Source: Megaustenia siamemsis
Lineage: Eukaryota > Mollusca > Gastropoda > Stylommatophora > Ariophantidae
Direction of reading: 5' to 3'
Assembly: GCA_032433765.1 (NCBI GenBank)
Contig: JAVIAB010000159.1
Location: 1,550,001-1,614,000, forward strand
Length of the DNA stretch: 64,000 nucleotides
Each line of letters opens with the position of its first letter. Positions within the stretch are counted from its first letter, which is position 1. Shown one piece after another: positions 33,836 to 45,439 of this stretch. Position numbers and translations under genes: made by a program. The notes under the pieces are model-generated. The model ran no database searches and was not told the DNA's origin. It saw only the letters and a list, made by a program, of their open reading frames with translations.

Positions 33836-34454
33836 TTGTCTTTCCATCTCCCCAGCCATTTAAGTACCTTGTATTCCAACCAATCACAAATCACTTACAT
33901 CATCACTCAGCCAATCAAATCAATCTCACTATCTTAAGACAAATCAACAAGGTAACTTCCGGTAAGATGGAGGATCTAAGTCGCTTTCTCTCGATTGCTG
34001 CAGAAAGTGCATGCTGAATCTGATTAATTTCGGTTTTCCGTTGTAATTTTCTGCATCAAAGTATAAATGATGTTCCACTTATTACATATGTGCAGCTAGA
34101 GCGAAGTTGTATGCCTGCATCAGTCCTTTTTTGACAAATCAAGTATGTTGAATGCGACCTTCCAACGTCTAGACTTGATCTGCGCTTTGCGTCACAATGG
34201 TGCTGGTCATGACCATTGTTGGAATTCCTTGATGCAAGTTATTTCCATGTTACTTGTTAATGTGAAGTACTTTGTCAGCCACAGTTTGGTCTCTTTGGGG
34301 TATTTGCACCGTGTTTTGTTTGCCGTATGCTGCTTTCACTGCAGCAATTGGAAATCTAAAGGGAGCGAAATTGTGCGTACAACATTTTTGTGTGCTACGT
34401 CATCGTAATGATGGTGATGGTCTATCCACCAACTTACTACAATTACTACAGCTT
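33836..34454. promoter_or_regulatory. Possible promoter-like patch, otherwise unassigned
   Basis: Within 33870-33990 there are AACCAATCAC and AGCCAATCAA (CCAAT-type), ACTTCCGGT (ETS-type) and AAGATGGAGGAT (YY1-like) in close succession. This combination is typical of TATA-less promoters. No exon downstream is convincing, and the LINE 5' end starts 450 bp later. Confidence 0.25.
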
Positions 34455-34686
34455 GGGCAGATGGTGCTCGTAAGCCTGGGAGAGCCGACCATCTAAGGGC
34501 AGAATCCACCTACAGAAAAGACAATCTGCTGCCTTGCAGGAAGATTGGGGACAATCAAAGACTAGTTAGGGAAAGCAAACCTGAATAAAATGCTGGCTGA
34601 AATCAGATGCACTGGGCCATTGGCGCAGAACACAGTGCAACGTTTTAACAAGTAATCAATCAGACTGGATCTAACAGACTCTAATT

Positions 34687-36213
34687 ATGATAGAAACTAC
34701 CGCTGACAGGAAAGGCTTCAAGAAACAGCTGAATATAGTACACTGGAATGTGGAGGGCATATACCACAAAAAACAAGCTCTAACAATCAGACTAGCAGAG
34801 GAGGAGATAGACGTTGCCTGCATCCAGGAATCTCATCTTAATCCTCAGCACAGATTTATGATCAGGGGCTACCAAACATTTAGACAAGACAGGGAAGGTC
34901 ACAAGGGTGGAATTCTTATACTTATTAAAAATTCCATCCCAGCAAAACTGATAGATGTAGTCACAAACGGAGAGGCAGAGATCATTGGTACAGACCTATA
35001 CATTAACTCCGCTAGTATAAGGATATTTAATATATACTGTCCAAATGACAAATCACTGAAGCTGGAGTCAATGGAAATAACACCATCAAAGTGTCTGGTA
35101 GTAGGAGACATTAACAGTCACTCTGAAAGATGGGGATATAAGGAGTCCAATGTTCGAGGTGAAGAAGTGGAAGAATGGGAAATAGACAACAACCTATTCC
35201 TCATAAACTCTAGGGAGGACCCCCCAACCTTCTACTCAAGAAGATGGAAAACAACTTCCACTCCCGACCTAGCATTTGCAACTGGAGACATATCTATCAA
35301 AATAACCAGAAAAGTGCTGAACCAACTTGGTGATAGTGACCATAGACCAGTCAAACTTTCAGTGGCTCTTGCTCACAAACAGGAGTTGCAAATACCTCTT
35401 CCCCGCTGGAACTGTAAGAGAGCAGATTGGGCAAAGTTTGCAAGGCTCACTGATGCATATACTGCGCCTATCAACACCCACGAAAAGAGGGTCAATAATA
35501 TGATAGAGCGGTTAACAAATGGAATCCTGAGAGCTGCTAAAGAATCCATTCCTAGAGGAGCAAGAAGAAACTACAAGCCATACTGGAGCAAGGAAATACA
35601 AAGACTAGAAGAGGAACTGGACTCTGCCAGAGAACTAGCTGAAACATCACACAGCACAGAGAGCAACATTGTCTACAAAGCAGCCTCGGCCAAATACAGA
35701 CGAGAGGTCATGATATCAGCAAGACAGAGCTGGATAGACAAAACAGAGAGCCTTAATCTAGACACAAATGGTCATAAACTATGGAAACTTGCGAAAGCTC
35801 TGAGCGACGAAAACAACTGCCGACCTCCAATATCATTAACACTCAATCAGAACATCCTCACAGGCAAAAGGGCAGCAGATCTACTGATAGAGACTTACAA
35901 AAACATTCCAATAGACAAACAGAAAGCTGCAAGGCAGGAAAACCAAGATGCAAAACACATGCCTTTAGCACCAGAAAAGCATCAGACAACCATCTTTACC
36001 CTAACTGAATTAGATGTTGCCCTCAAAGGATTGAAGCTCAAAAGTTCCCCTGGTAAAGATGGAATCTCCAACGAAATGCTCCTAAATCTGGGGCAGAAAG
36101 CCAAGAGCCAGCTTCTAAGGATAATAAATGCTAGCTGGAAGAGAGGTCATGTGCTGGCAATCTGGAAAGAAGCTATTATGGTGCCACCGTCAAGCGTGGA
36201 AAAGACCCACTAG
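34687..36213 (+). pseudogene. LINE ORF, part 1: endonuclease and start of RT
   Basis: A 508-residue open part. The endonuclease (about residues 15-225) shows HWNVEG (N21), CIQESHL (E48), VVGDINSHSERWG (D141, N143) and GDSDHRPV (D217 and H219 of the SDH motif), so its catalytic set is complete. RT begins after about residue 430 with KLKSSPGKDGISNEMLLNLG. The frame is lost near 36190, just before the expected SSYRPISLL block, which continues at 36220 in another frame. The endonuclease would nick the target and RT prime there. Confidence 0.9.
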
Positions 36214-36957
36214 ACCCAAGTAGCTATAGACCAATTAGCCTACTGAGCTGCCTGAGTAAACTTATGGAAAGGCTGGTTAACAGAGGACGTATGTGGCATT
36301 TGGAGAGAAACAACAAATCGTACCACAACAAAGTGGCTTCCGTCAGCACAGATCAACTGAAGACCTGGTCACCTACATTGCACAGGAAATAGAGGATACT
36401 CTACTAGAAAAGAAACACACACGGCAGTGTGGGTCGACATGGAGAAGGCTTTTGACAGGGTTTGGCGAGAGGATTTAAAGAACAAGCTTTTTAGACTTGG
36501 CATCCAGGGTCATTTATTCAATTGGGTCTCTCAATACCTTCAGGATAGAATGGCCAGAGTACAAGTTCAAGGTCAACTAAGTAAGAAGGTCTCTATCGAA
36601 CAAGGTGTCCCTCAAGGCAGAGTTTTGTCCCCAACACTCTTTTTAATTTTCATAAATGACATCGTAAAGGACATTCCACCCAGGATACACTCAGCAATAT
36701 ACGCAGATGATCTGGCGTTATGGGCTCGCGAGGAAAGTATGTTGGTAGCTGGACCCAGGATGCAAGATGCCCTAGGTGAACTTGAAAAATGGACGAACAC
36801 CTGGTTCTTACCAATCAATGAAAGAAAACCTACATATACAATTTTCAGCCTATCAAGAAACACACTCTCTGCAAATTTGAAGTTAAAGGATCATACACTC
36901 CCTATTGACCACAATCCAACATATCTTGGTGTCACCATGAATCGCAGAATGCCTTGA
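36214..36957 (+). pseudogene. LINE ORF, part 2: RT palm
   Basis: Continues across shifted frames with SSYRPISLLSCLSKLMERL, QQSGFRQHRSTEDLV, WVDMEKAFDRVW (first catalytic Asp), EQGVPQGRVLSPTLF and AIYADDLALW (catalytic YADD). Catalytic residues survive, but at least two frame breaks and the stop at 36955 disable it. Confidence 0.9.
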
Positions 36958-38380
36958 AAAATCAGATAGACAGAGCAAGGATGAAAGCCAGACAATGAAC
37001 AAATATTATGAAGAAATTGGCAGGAACGGACTGGGGGGCAGACAGCAATATTTTGAAAAGACTATACGTAGGAAGAGTCAGGCCAGTTCTAGAGTATGGA
37101 GTCACAGCCTGGGCTATGGCTTCCAAATCACAACTTAGCAAAATTAACAGAACACAGAACCAAGCTGCCCGTATCATCACTGGTGCTATGAAATCTACGC
37201 CTATCAGGACTCTAGAAACAGTAACAGGTTTACAACCCTTAGATGATAGACGGGTCACTAAAGTATTGCAACAAGCAGAGAAATATAGAAGGCTCCTTAG
37301 CCACCCCATGCACCAAAGAATATCTGGTTCCGGAATTGTACGACTAAAGAGGAGCAACTTCGCTGCAATTGCCAATGAACTAACTACTGGAGACCCAGTA
37401 CTTTCCCAAACAATATCGAAACCTTTGAGCCCATCTGATATATCTCCTCATGGAAAACATAAAATACCAGAACTTAAGGAAAATATAACAGGAATCATGA
37501 AAAAAGGCACCCAATTAGACACAGAAAGAAAATACGTAGCAGAAAAACACATACACGATACCTACCCACAGGACACTTAGTCCCACATATATACAGATGG
37601 CTCTGCTACAAATGCAACCAGAAATGGAGGGGGTGGTGTGTTCTTGACGCTGAATAATCAGGATGAGATCACAAAGTCAATAGCTACTGGAAAATTCTCA
37701 AACAACTTTAAAGCAGAAGCTGAGGCCATCAGAGATGCTGCAACACTGGCTACTCAACACAAAAATAACATGCACAATAAATTGGTGATTCTGACTGATT
37801 CACTGTCAGTACTATCAGCTCTAAAAAGCCCCAAGGACAATGAACTAGATGACTTGAGAACTACCCTGGTCCAACTATGCAATAACCTCCAGAGAGTTGT
37901 CATCCAATGGATACCATCACACTGTAATTTACACGGGAACGAACGCTCAGATAAATTAGCTAAAGAGGGAGGGAGATTACCATAAGAGAACCATCCACTC
38001 AGTTATGATGAAGCCAAATCCCTCCTCAAGGGTCAGTTCCATAAAAAATGAAAACGTGAACACCCAAAGCATAACGAGAGTGACGTATACCACCAACTAT
38101 CAAGGAGGGATCAAGTCATCATACTTCGCCTACGCACAGGCCACAATAGAATGAGAAATCACATGTTCACCAAATTCAAAATAGGTACTACCAGCCCATG
38201 CCACTGTACACTGGACAATATGACTACAAATCATGTTCTACATGATTGCCCCCAGTACGCAGATCTGAGAAGAGCAATGTGGTCCACGCCCACCTCCCTG
38301 GAGGAGAAACTATATCGGGCAATCGATTCACTTAAACAGACAGCTGACTTCATGATGAAGTCTGTAATCCTACTCTGACT
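36958..38380 (+). pseudogene. LINE ORF, part 3: RT thumb, RNase H, Cys-His end
   Basis: Thumb: AGTDWGADSNILKRLYVGRV, VRPVLEYG. RNase H: HIYTDGSA, AEAEAIRDA, VILTDSLSVL and QWIPSHCNLHGNERSDKLA, so D, E, D and the final D are present. After a stop comes CHCTLDNMTTNHVLHDCP, a C-x-C-x8-H-x4-C module. The stop at 37578-37580 separates thumb from RNase H. The Cys-His module is the counterpart of the unit amplified in the 66-bp satellite at 45790-49405. Confidence 0.88.
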
Positions 38381-38400
38381 CTTGATCGCAGAGAGAGAGA

Positions 38401-38814
38401 GAAGACAAATCACTCTTGAGTTTCTCATCATTCACTTATCGCCACAAGGTTTTTCCGATCTGCACTCACCAGTATCAACCGTCCCGTGCCACTCTCTCAA
38501 CTCATGGCGGTTCTCAAATCTCACATTACCTACTATGGTTCTCACATTGTCTTTACCCTTTACCCAACTACATCTATTTCCTTACATCTCTAGTCTACAA
38601 TTCTACGTTCGGTGATGCTTTTCACATGTCTTATATAGTTCTGGCTAGACTATCTTCCTCTAGCTAATTAGTTCTGTCTTTCTCTCAATGTGCTTGAGAG
38701 TGCATTTCTCTCTCCAAGTGTTTTCCTTGTCTCTGGTTGACTTAGCTTATTGCCATTCTGGCGTGTTCTTTGACTTTTCTCTTGTCAATCACTCATCTAA
38801 GCTCTAATCTCTGG
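38401..38814. repeat. Dispersed repeat partly shared with 58640-58690 and 2140
   Basis: GCTTTTCACATGTCTTATAT followed by AGTTCTGGCTAG recurs at 58657. CTCTCCAAGTGTT recurs at 2144. This suggests one repeat family whose inner part became the 35-bp minisatellite at 1-2133. The boundaries are not clear. Confidence 0.45.
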
Positions 38815-39285
38815 TTATTGAGTTATTTGCGGGTCATCATCATTGCACTCCAAACATGTCCATAGGTGCTCAGATCCCCTCCTCAGCAATTCCCTCAGTG
38901 TCCAGCGACTGACAACTCCAGTTCTATGTTGGTTGATAAGTCTTCTTAAACGGCCACTAAGTTTCTCATTTCTGGCTGTGCCCAACTTAACTCCCATTTC
39001 TATCATCCGAAGAAGTGACGTGGATCTGTGTTTGTCGAAGTCCTGTGCTCTTCCCACATCTCGGAGGGCATTGATGATGTCCGCCCGATCCATCGGTTGC
39101 CCGTCCTCAATGACAGCGCAGCTAGCCAATATGTCCGCTCTCTCATTTCCCCGTACTCCCGCATGTCCAGGGACATAGACAAAGGTGACCTTACGTATTT
39201 TGGATTTCTGCAATGACTCTACCCATTGCATGTGTACAGAGCCCGCTTCCATTTTTTTAATCATGCTCATCGAATGACTCAGTAT
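38815..39285 (-). pseudogene. RNase H C-terminal fragment of a LINE
   Basis: A minus-strand open frame of 151 residues: SMSMIKKMEAGS (following a LSD-type Asp motif), VTFVYVPGHAGVRGNERADI (RNase H His/Asp motif), RLINQHRTGVVSRWTL, and an end with SEHLWTCLECNDDD. The first catalytic block (YTDGS) is absent because the copy is interrupted at about 39285 by the LINE piece that follows. This is the best preserved RNase H fragment of this family in the window. Confidence 0.82.
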
Positions 39286-39600
39286 ACAAGACGATGGTCA
39301 TATGTTGAACATGTGATGAGAAGAGATAATAATCGAATAGCAAAGCAAGCCCTCATGTGGGTACAACAGGCAAGAAGAAAAGAGGCCCAGAGAGACACTG
39401 AGAAGAACATTGACAAGAGAGGCAAGAGCAGCAGGAATTGGCTCCCTCAATGAGATAGAGTTGCTTGCACAGAACAGAGACAAGTGCCGAGATTTGATAA
39501 AAGATCTTTACAAGTATTGAAAACTGCTAGAATAAAAGGTAGGAGTATCTGGGTCTACGCCCTATGGGCCGGCTTTGGCTCGAAAGGTCAATAGATAGAA
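39286..39600 (+). pseudogene. LINE 3'-end fragment
   Basis: The plus strand reads WSYVEHVMRRDNNRIAKQAL then broken frames with LNEIELLAQNRDK. It terminates in GGGCCGGCTTTGGCTCGAAA plus GGTCAATAGATAGAAAGATAG. It lies exactly between two pieces of RNase H-type LINE (38815-39285 and 39640-40300), so it may have inserted there. Confidence 0.8.
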
Positions 39601-39639
39601 AGATAGATATTATGTTATGTTATGTTATGATTAGAGAGC

Positions 39640-40300
39640 CAATTTGTTGCTCTTAATTTTCATTTTCATTGTCCTGTGACTACTCACAAAGTAATCTCTG
39701 GTTGGCATAGCTGAATGCCATTCTGGCAAATTTCTGCCTTCCCACATCTTGGAGGGCATTGATGCTTTCCGCCTGATGCATTGGTTAACGGTCTTCAACA
39801 ATAATGCAGCCAGCCAACCAGTCCACTCTTTCATTTCCCTGTACTCCTGCATGTCCTGGGACATAGAAAAAGGTGAGGATATGTGTTTTTGACTTCTGCA
39901 ATGACTCTACTCATTGCATGCGTACAGAGCACACCTCCATTTTATTTTTCTTGGTCATCGAATCACTCAGTATGCAGACGTGGGTGTAGGTTTGTGACTC
40001 TAACCAGATGAATGCCTTGGTCACTGACATCACCACCATCATCATGCTGCTTGTGGTCATAACGTATGCACTACTGTCCTCCTTGACTATTCTGCCAACC
40101 TAGCGTGCTGTAAATGTCTATGCACTTCTTTGGTGTCATATTACAGATCTGTCTGTATAGATGACAGCATCTTTCTCATCGGTGTTATCCCAGATGAAAC
40201 TGTTTACCACGACTGAGTTTGTCCCCTTCTGAGAATGTCCCCTTGAATGGCATCGGCATCAGCATCCACTCCTCGCCAGCATTGACATTGGCATCGGCAT
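39640..40300 (-). pseudogene. RNase H fragment of a LINE, second piece
   Basis: The minus strand shows a GERRVDWLAA-like remnant of the NERAD block, then, upstream on that strand, an ETNLHPRLHTE-like region and a DNTDEKDAVIYTD-like first catalytic block at about 40170. It is the same family as 11559-12365, with stops and frame changes. It overlaps in content with 38815-39285, so this is a second insertion or duplication. Confidence 0.7.
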
Positions 40301-40311
40301 CAGCATACTCC

Positions 40312-40900
40312 TCGTCTTGCTCTGAGTCAGTAAGCCACATACTTGTTTGATGACAAGACATATGTGGCTTGTCTTGCTCTGAGTCAGTAAGCCACATACT
40401 TGTTTGATGACAAGACATATGTGGCTTGTCTTGCTCTGAGTCAGTAAGCCACATACTTGTTTGATGACAAGACATATGTGGCTTGTCTTGCTCTGAGTCA
40501 GTAAGCCACATACTTGTTTGATGACAAGACATATGTGGCTTGTCTTGCTCTGAGTCAGTAAGCCACATACTTGTTTGATGACAAGACATATGTGGCTTGT
40601 CTTGCTCTAAGTCAGTAAGCCACATACTTGTTTGATGACAAGACATATGTGGCTTGTCTTGCTCTAAGTCAGTAAGCCACATACTTGTTTGATGACAAGA
40701 CATATGTGGCTTGTCTTGCTCTGAGTCAGTAAGCCACATACTTGTTTGATGACAAGACATATGTGGCTTGTCTTGCTCTGAGTCAGTAAGCCACATACTT
40801 GTTTGATGACAAGACATATGTGGCTTGTCTTGCTCTAAGTCAGTAAGCCACATACTTGTTTGATGACAAGACATATGTGGCTTGTCTTGCTCTGAGTCAG
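40312..40900. repeat. 57-bp tandem array with internal hairpins (10 copies)
   Basis: Units contain AAGCCACATACTTGTTTGAT and GACAAGACATATGTGGCTTG. The two ends of each unit are near-perfect inverted repeats (AAGCCACATA and TATGTGGCTT), so each copy can form a hairpin of about 15 bp. The period is a multiple of three, which gives a 229-residue open frame on the minus strand that I do not consider a gene. Confidence 0.95.
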
Positions 40901-40940
40901 TTCACCTTCAGCCTACACAAGATGTCAATATCAATGTTAT

Positions 40941-41388
40941 CACAGTATATCTACTTCCCTGGTTGTGGACATTCCTTTATTGGGTGGATCTTAACTGTGG
41001 ACCTGCTGGAAACATCATAACAGATCTCTCACAGTATATCTACTTCCCTGGTTGTGGACATTCCTTTATTGGATGGATCTTAACTGTGGACCTGCTGGAA
41101 ACATCATAACAGATCTCTCACAGTATATCTACTTCCCTGGTTGTGGACATTCCTTTATTGGATGGATCTTAATTGTGGGCCTGCTGGAAACATCATAACA
41201 GATCTCTCACAGTATATCTACTTCCCTGGTTTTGGACATTCCTTTATTGGATGGATCTTAACTGTGGACCTGCTGGAAACATCATAACAGATCTCTCACA
41301 GTATATCTACTTCCCTGGTTGTGGACATTCCTTTATTGGATGGATCTTAATTGTGGGCCTGCTGGAAACATTATAACAGATCTCTCTC
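40941..41388. repeat. 89-bp tandem array (5 copies)
   Basis: Units contain CACAGTATATCTACTTCCCT and TGGATCTTAACTGTGGACCT, period 89 bp. It abuts the 57-bp array. Confidence 0.95.
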
Positions 41389-42078
41389 ATCAGTCACTAT
41401 TTTATTGCTCTTCTGTGCACCTCCTCTCGCTTGTACAATCAGCCAACTAATGTTAACTAAATCTTTGACATCATAAGTTCCCAGTGAACTCTTGAGATCA
41501 TATTTTCCCACGTGACCTTTCAGAGTCCATACAATATTTTTTCTCTCAATCAATGGAGACAGCATCAAAAATGCTTTTATTTATATAATCTCCCCTTCTT
41601 TTCATTTAAGATAACTCTCCTTATTTCCTTACTCATTAGCAGCTGGATGAGGACAATGTTGAACAGATTTTTCCCCTTCGGGACATTAAACCTTGAGAAG
41701 AGTGGATATGAGTGTCAGCAGAATGCTCTAGGTCCTTTTTGGTTTGCATCACTTTGAAGTTTTCACTCTTGTCTTTCAGAGTTGTTTATGTTGGCCAATG
41801 TTGGTAAAATAGGTAAATGTTTGGGTGATTGTTTCTGGGAATATTTGAGCAACATTTTTTGTCACACTGGTACTTTGGTGACAGCCAACTTCAGTGCTCC
41901 TGATGTCCCTTAGACATCAACATTATCTTGGATGACCAGAGCATACGTGCCATATGTTTCATATGATATGTGTTTCCAGTATTTCATATCTAGAATCTCA
42001 ATCATTGAACACCTTATGTCAACACAAACTGAAGCTACTAATAATGTAAGTATCAACATCATTTTTTTTAATTTTTAG
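41389..42078. other. Non-coding, probable intron
   Basis: No recognisable ORF. It ends in the T-rich acceptor region of the exon at 42079. Confidence 0.4.
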
Positions 42079-42153
42079 GCCACAGTGAGAGTAAAAATGG
42101 AAGCAAATATTCCTTTCCTACAAGACTATTTGACAAAACAACTTGCTGGTGAT
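42079..42153 (+). CDS. Candidate third exon of the zinc-finger gene
   Basis: A 75-nt exon (25 codons) between the acceptor TTTTTTTAATTTTTAG and the donor GTGAGT, phase 0-0. It codes for ATVRVKMEANIPFLQDYL and ends KQLAGD. VKME is again a psi-K-x-E motif. The wording VKMEAN recurs as VKTEAN and VKMEAN at the start of the cassette exons at 49541 and 52281, which supports membership of the same gene or an exon duplication. Confidence 0.55.
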
Positions 42154-42344
42154 GTGAGTGCATTTATTTATCTGTTTGTGACAATATTATTATGTTTATA
42201 AACTAAACAGGGATACAGAATGTTGATCTATTTTAAGCTCAGTGTTGCTGGATTCAAGATCTAGCAAGTTTATTTTATGTTACAACTCTTTGTGGCAAAT
42301 GTTTGGGATTATCAACAAATGTGATATGATTCTCTTAATAATGG

Positions 42345-44808
42345 ATTATCTTCTTCCTCATCAAGTGCCATCTCCACAATGAAGCTTGGCTACCATGGAG
42401 CACCATTTTTGCTCTGTGTCTTGCTTTGATGGTGCAGGTTGTCATAGACTGATTTGCCCATCTTTTAATGTTATTCGTCCATGTTGGTCTTGGTCTGCCG
42501 CTGCCACCTTGTATTTTCCCCTCCAAGATTACTTTTAGTAAGCTGTTGTGTCTTTTAACATGGCCCAAAAATTACATTTGTCTTGTTTTAATTGTATTTA
42601 GTCGTTTTTTTTTTCATTTTAGTTGCTTTAAGACTTCATCGTTTGTTTTATTTTCTTTCCATCCAGTTCTACCTATTCTTCTATATATCCACATTTCAAA
42701 GGCTTCAATTCTCTGTTCTGTTTTCTTGTCTAATGACCATGTTTCTGTACCATATAGAAATGTTGAGAAGATATAACATTTTGCTATTTTTTATTTTAGC
42801 CCTGATGTTATTTGTTTTGATGTTAGCTTATTTTTCATGACATTAAAATTACTTTTTACCATTTCTTTTATTTTGTTTATTTCAGTTTTACATTTTCCAT
42901 CACTGGTTATAGTATGTCCAAGGTAGTTGTATCTCTGAATTGTCTCCAGGTTTATTCCTTTAACTTTGATATCCATTTATGGGTTTTGAGCATTTTCTTT
43001 GTTAATGATCATAGTTTTAGTATTTTTGATATTCAAATCTAATCCATATTTTTTGCTTATCATGTTTATTTCATTAAATAATTGTAAGTCTTTAGGATTT
43101 TCTGCTAGTAATACAGTGTCATAACATAATTTAGGTTTTAGATTATCTTTCCATTAATGTTTAGGCCTGTCATCTCTGTGAAATTTTTAAAGATTTGCTC
43201 AGTGTATAGATTGACAAGTTTGGTGATGCATCCTAGTCTAAGTCTTATTTTCATCTCATTGGGTGTAGAATTCTGTTTGTTTTATGTTATTGTTGTTTAC
43301 TCCCAATATAAATTACATATTAGTTGTATGTCCATGTTATCTTAATGTATCTCTTTTAGGCATTCTATAAGTTGTTGGTGGGTTATTCTATCATAAGCTT
43401 TGGTATAGTCTATGAAGCAGGCAAAGTAAAGCACCAAGAAATAATCAAAATTTTAGAAAGCATAAACGTAGACAGCAAAGATCTAAGAATAATAAAGAAC
43501 ATGTACTGGCAACAAACAGCGGCCATAAGAACTGGAAACCAATTGGGAATGTTTCAACAAATAAAACAGAGTGTTAGACAAGGTTGTGTGCTGTCAACAG
43601 ATTTGTTTAATATTTATAGTGAGATTATTTTAAGATCCATAAGGGGCTTGCCTGGAATAACAATTGGAGGTCATAATATAAATAATCTAAGGTATGCTGA
43701 TGATACAGTATTAATCGCTAAGAGTGAAAATGAGTTACAAGAAATGTTGGACATTATAGTGAAAGAAAGCAAAAATAAAGGACTCAGCCTTAATAGCAAA
43801 AAGACAGGTAATGGTAACAAAAAAGAAAAAGACATCACCTCAGTGCAAAATAAAGACAAGTGGAACAATATTAAAACAGGTAAATGAATTTAAATATTTG
43901 GGAACTTTGTTAACCTCAGACGGAAGATGTACAAAAGAGGTGAGATGTAGAATGGCTCAGGCAAAAGCAGCTTTCCAAAAAATGAGGAAAATACTATGCA
44001 ATCCATTTTTGACAATAGAAACAAGAAAAAGAGTTCTTAAATGTTACATAGAGCCAGTCTTAACATATGGATGTGAATTATGGACAATAGGACAATAGGC
44101 AAGAAAATCACTGGCATCTGTAGAAATGTGGTTTTACAGAAGAATGTTGAGAATACCATGGACAGCTAAGAAGAGTAATGAAGAGGTTCTGAGAGAGGTC
44201 AAAGCAAAAAGAGAGCTAATTTCCAATGTTAGGAAGAGACAATCATCATTTTTTGGTCATGTAATGAGAAGAGAACAACTTGAATATATTGTAACAACTA
44301 GAAAAATTGAGGGATGAAGAGATAGAGGGAAGCAAAGAAAAAAAAAAATAACAGACAGCTTAAGAGAATGGCTTGGCAGAAGGTCAACAACAGAGGTGAT
44401 AAATAGCTGCCGAGATCGAAAATTGTGGAGAGACATGATCACCTACGCCACTAGGCCCATAAAGAAGCAGGCATATATATTGGTTTGTTTACTTCTGTGT
44501 ACTTTTCGATTAATGTTCTCTTGCAGAATATGACTTCTTTTGTCCAACTTATTTTCCTAAATCCAAATTGCTGCTCATCTAATTAAGTATTGATTTTTTT
44601 TCTGATTCCTTCGTTGTATAACTTTTAGCAAGATTTTTGTAACATGGCTCATTATGCTTATTGTTCTAAAGTCACTGCATTCAACTACACCATTCTTTTT
44701 AGGCAATGCAATGAAAATTGATATATTTAGTTCATTTGGTATGTATCCTGTGTGGTATATGTTGTTGTATATGTCTGTAATCACTTCAATGCCAAAATCT
44801 TCTAGATT
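42345..44808 (-). pseudogene. RTE-like LINE, minus strand, split by another LINE
   Basis: The minus strand aligns with 31250-32655 of the fuller copy in two pieces, 42345-43413 (C-terminal part) and 44474-44808 (N-terminal RT part, including HTGYIPNEL, IALPKKNGVVE and SDFRTISIMSHVTK). The copy is interrupted at the start of the CFIDYTKAFD block by the LINE at 43424-44463. Frames are broken by many indels. Confidence 0.88.
43424..44463 (+). pseudogene. LINE (5'-truncated) nested in another LINE
   Basis: Inserted with the 10-bp target duplication GAAGCAGGCA (43414-43423 and 44464-44473). RT motifs: SVRQGCVLSTDLFNIYSEI, LRYADDTVLIA (catalytic YADD), then in later frames FKYLGTLLTSDGR, MWFYRRMLRIPW, FFGHVMRREQLE, and an end with DRGKQRKK and CRDRKLWRDM. 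Frame breaks lie near 43805, 44095 and 44317. The 5' part (endonuclease, RT fingers) is missing. Short 3' relatives are at 21862-21980 and 23370-23660 (both minus). Confidence 0.9.
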
Positions 44809-45439
44809 GGATTTTAGTATCTAAAATAACATCATATTTCAACACTATAATCACATATCCACCTCTGGCCTGGAATTGATGTGTGTATATATATATATAT
44901 GTTGTTGATATTAGTTTGAGAAGTTAGTTGTTTGCTGTCTACATCTTTTCAATACTATTTAGTCTTGGTTCAGTTATTTCTTTACCATTTTCATCATTTA
45001 TGATTTTTGGTTGATCACAATATTCTGTCCAGCTTCTCATTCCTGTAAGTTTTTTTTATAGAAATTCCTGGTTTAATGTTTCACTAACATTTTATTATTG
45101 CATAAATGATTACTCTTTTATAGTGTACTCTGGCTTGTCTCTATGTAATGTTGTCTTGTTGCTGTTTTAACTTTTGGCTCATAATTTTGTTTCTATACCT
45201 GGGACATTTGTTGTCTCATCAAAGGGTTGGTTTACTTCTAGGATTTGTCATTTTCACAACTGAACATGTCTTCTTGCTTGTATTTATTATGCTGATCTTA
45301 TAAAAGTGCCACACTTCTTCAAATTTTTTTTTTTTTTTTTTTTTTTGGCAAATGATTAAAGAACTGTCTGACTCCTTTTTCACAGGCTTTGCTTGTTTCA
45401 GTGTTTCCAATTTCTTTATTGTGATATAGTGTTTTTAAT
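44809..45439 (-). other. Possible upstream LINE remnants, otherwise unassigned
   Basis: On the minus strand, SWTEYCDQPKIINDENGKEI is reminiscent of the linker between endonuclease and RT in RTE-type LINEs and would be the natural upstream part of 42345-44808. A poly(T) run lies at 45327-45346. The frames are too broken for a firm call. Confidence 0.35.

Larger units (their letters stand above)
34455..38400 (+). mobile_element. Nearly complete Ingi/I-like LINE (EN-RT-RNase H), broken
   Basis: A 3.9-kb non-LTR retrotransposon starting GGGCAGATGGTGCTCGTAAG, with a 5' UTR of about 230 bp, one broken ORF (34687 to about 38380) and a (GA)n tail. It has an apurinic-type endonuclease, reverse transcriptase, RNase H, and a C-terminal Cys-His module in one frame series, the architecture of the I/Nimb/Ingi group. 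Frame breaks lie near 36190, 36290-36420, 36955 and 37580, with further stops at 37985 and 38050. Relatives are a 3' half at 16046-16998 and a both-ends-only derivative at 20529-20870. No clear target-site duplication was found. Confidence 0.92.

Noticed and set aside
40185..40874. 229-residue minus-strand frame of a 19-residue repeat
   Set aside because: Product of the 57-bp array; the unit is a hairpin-forming repeat and no domain is visible.
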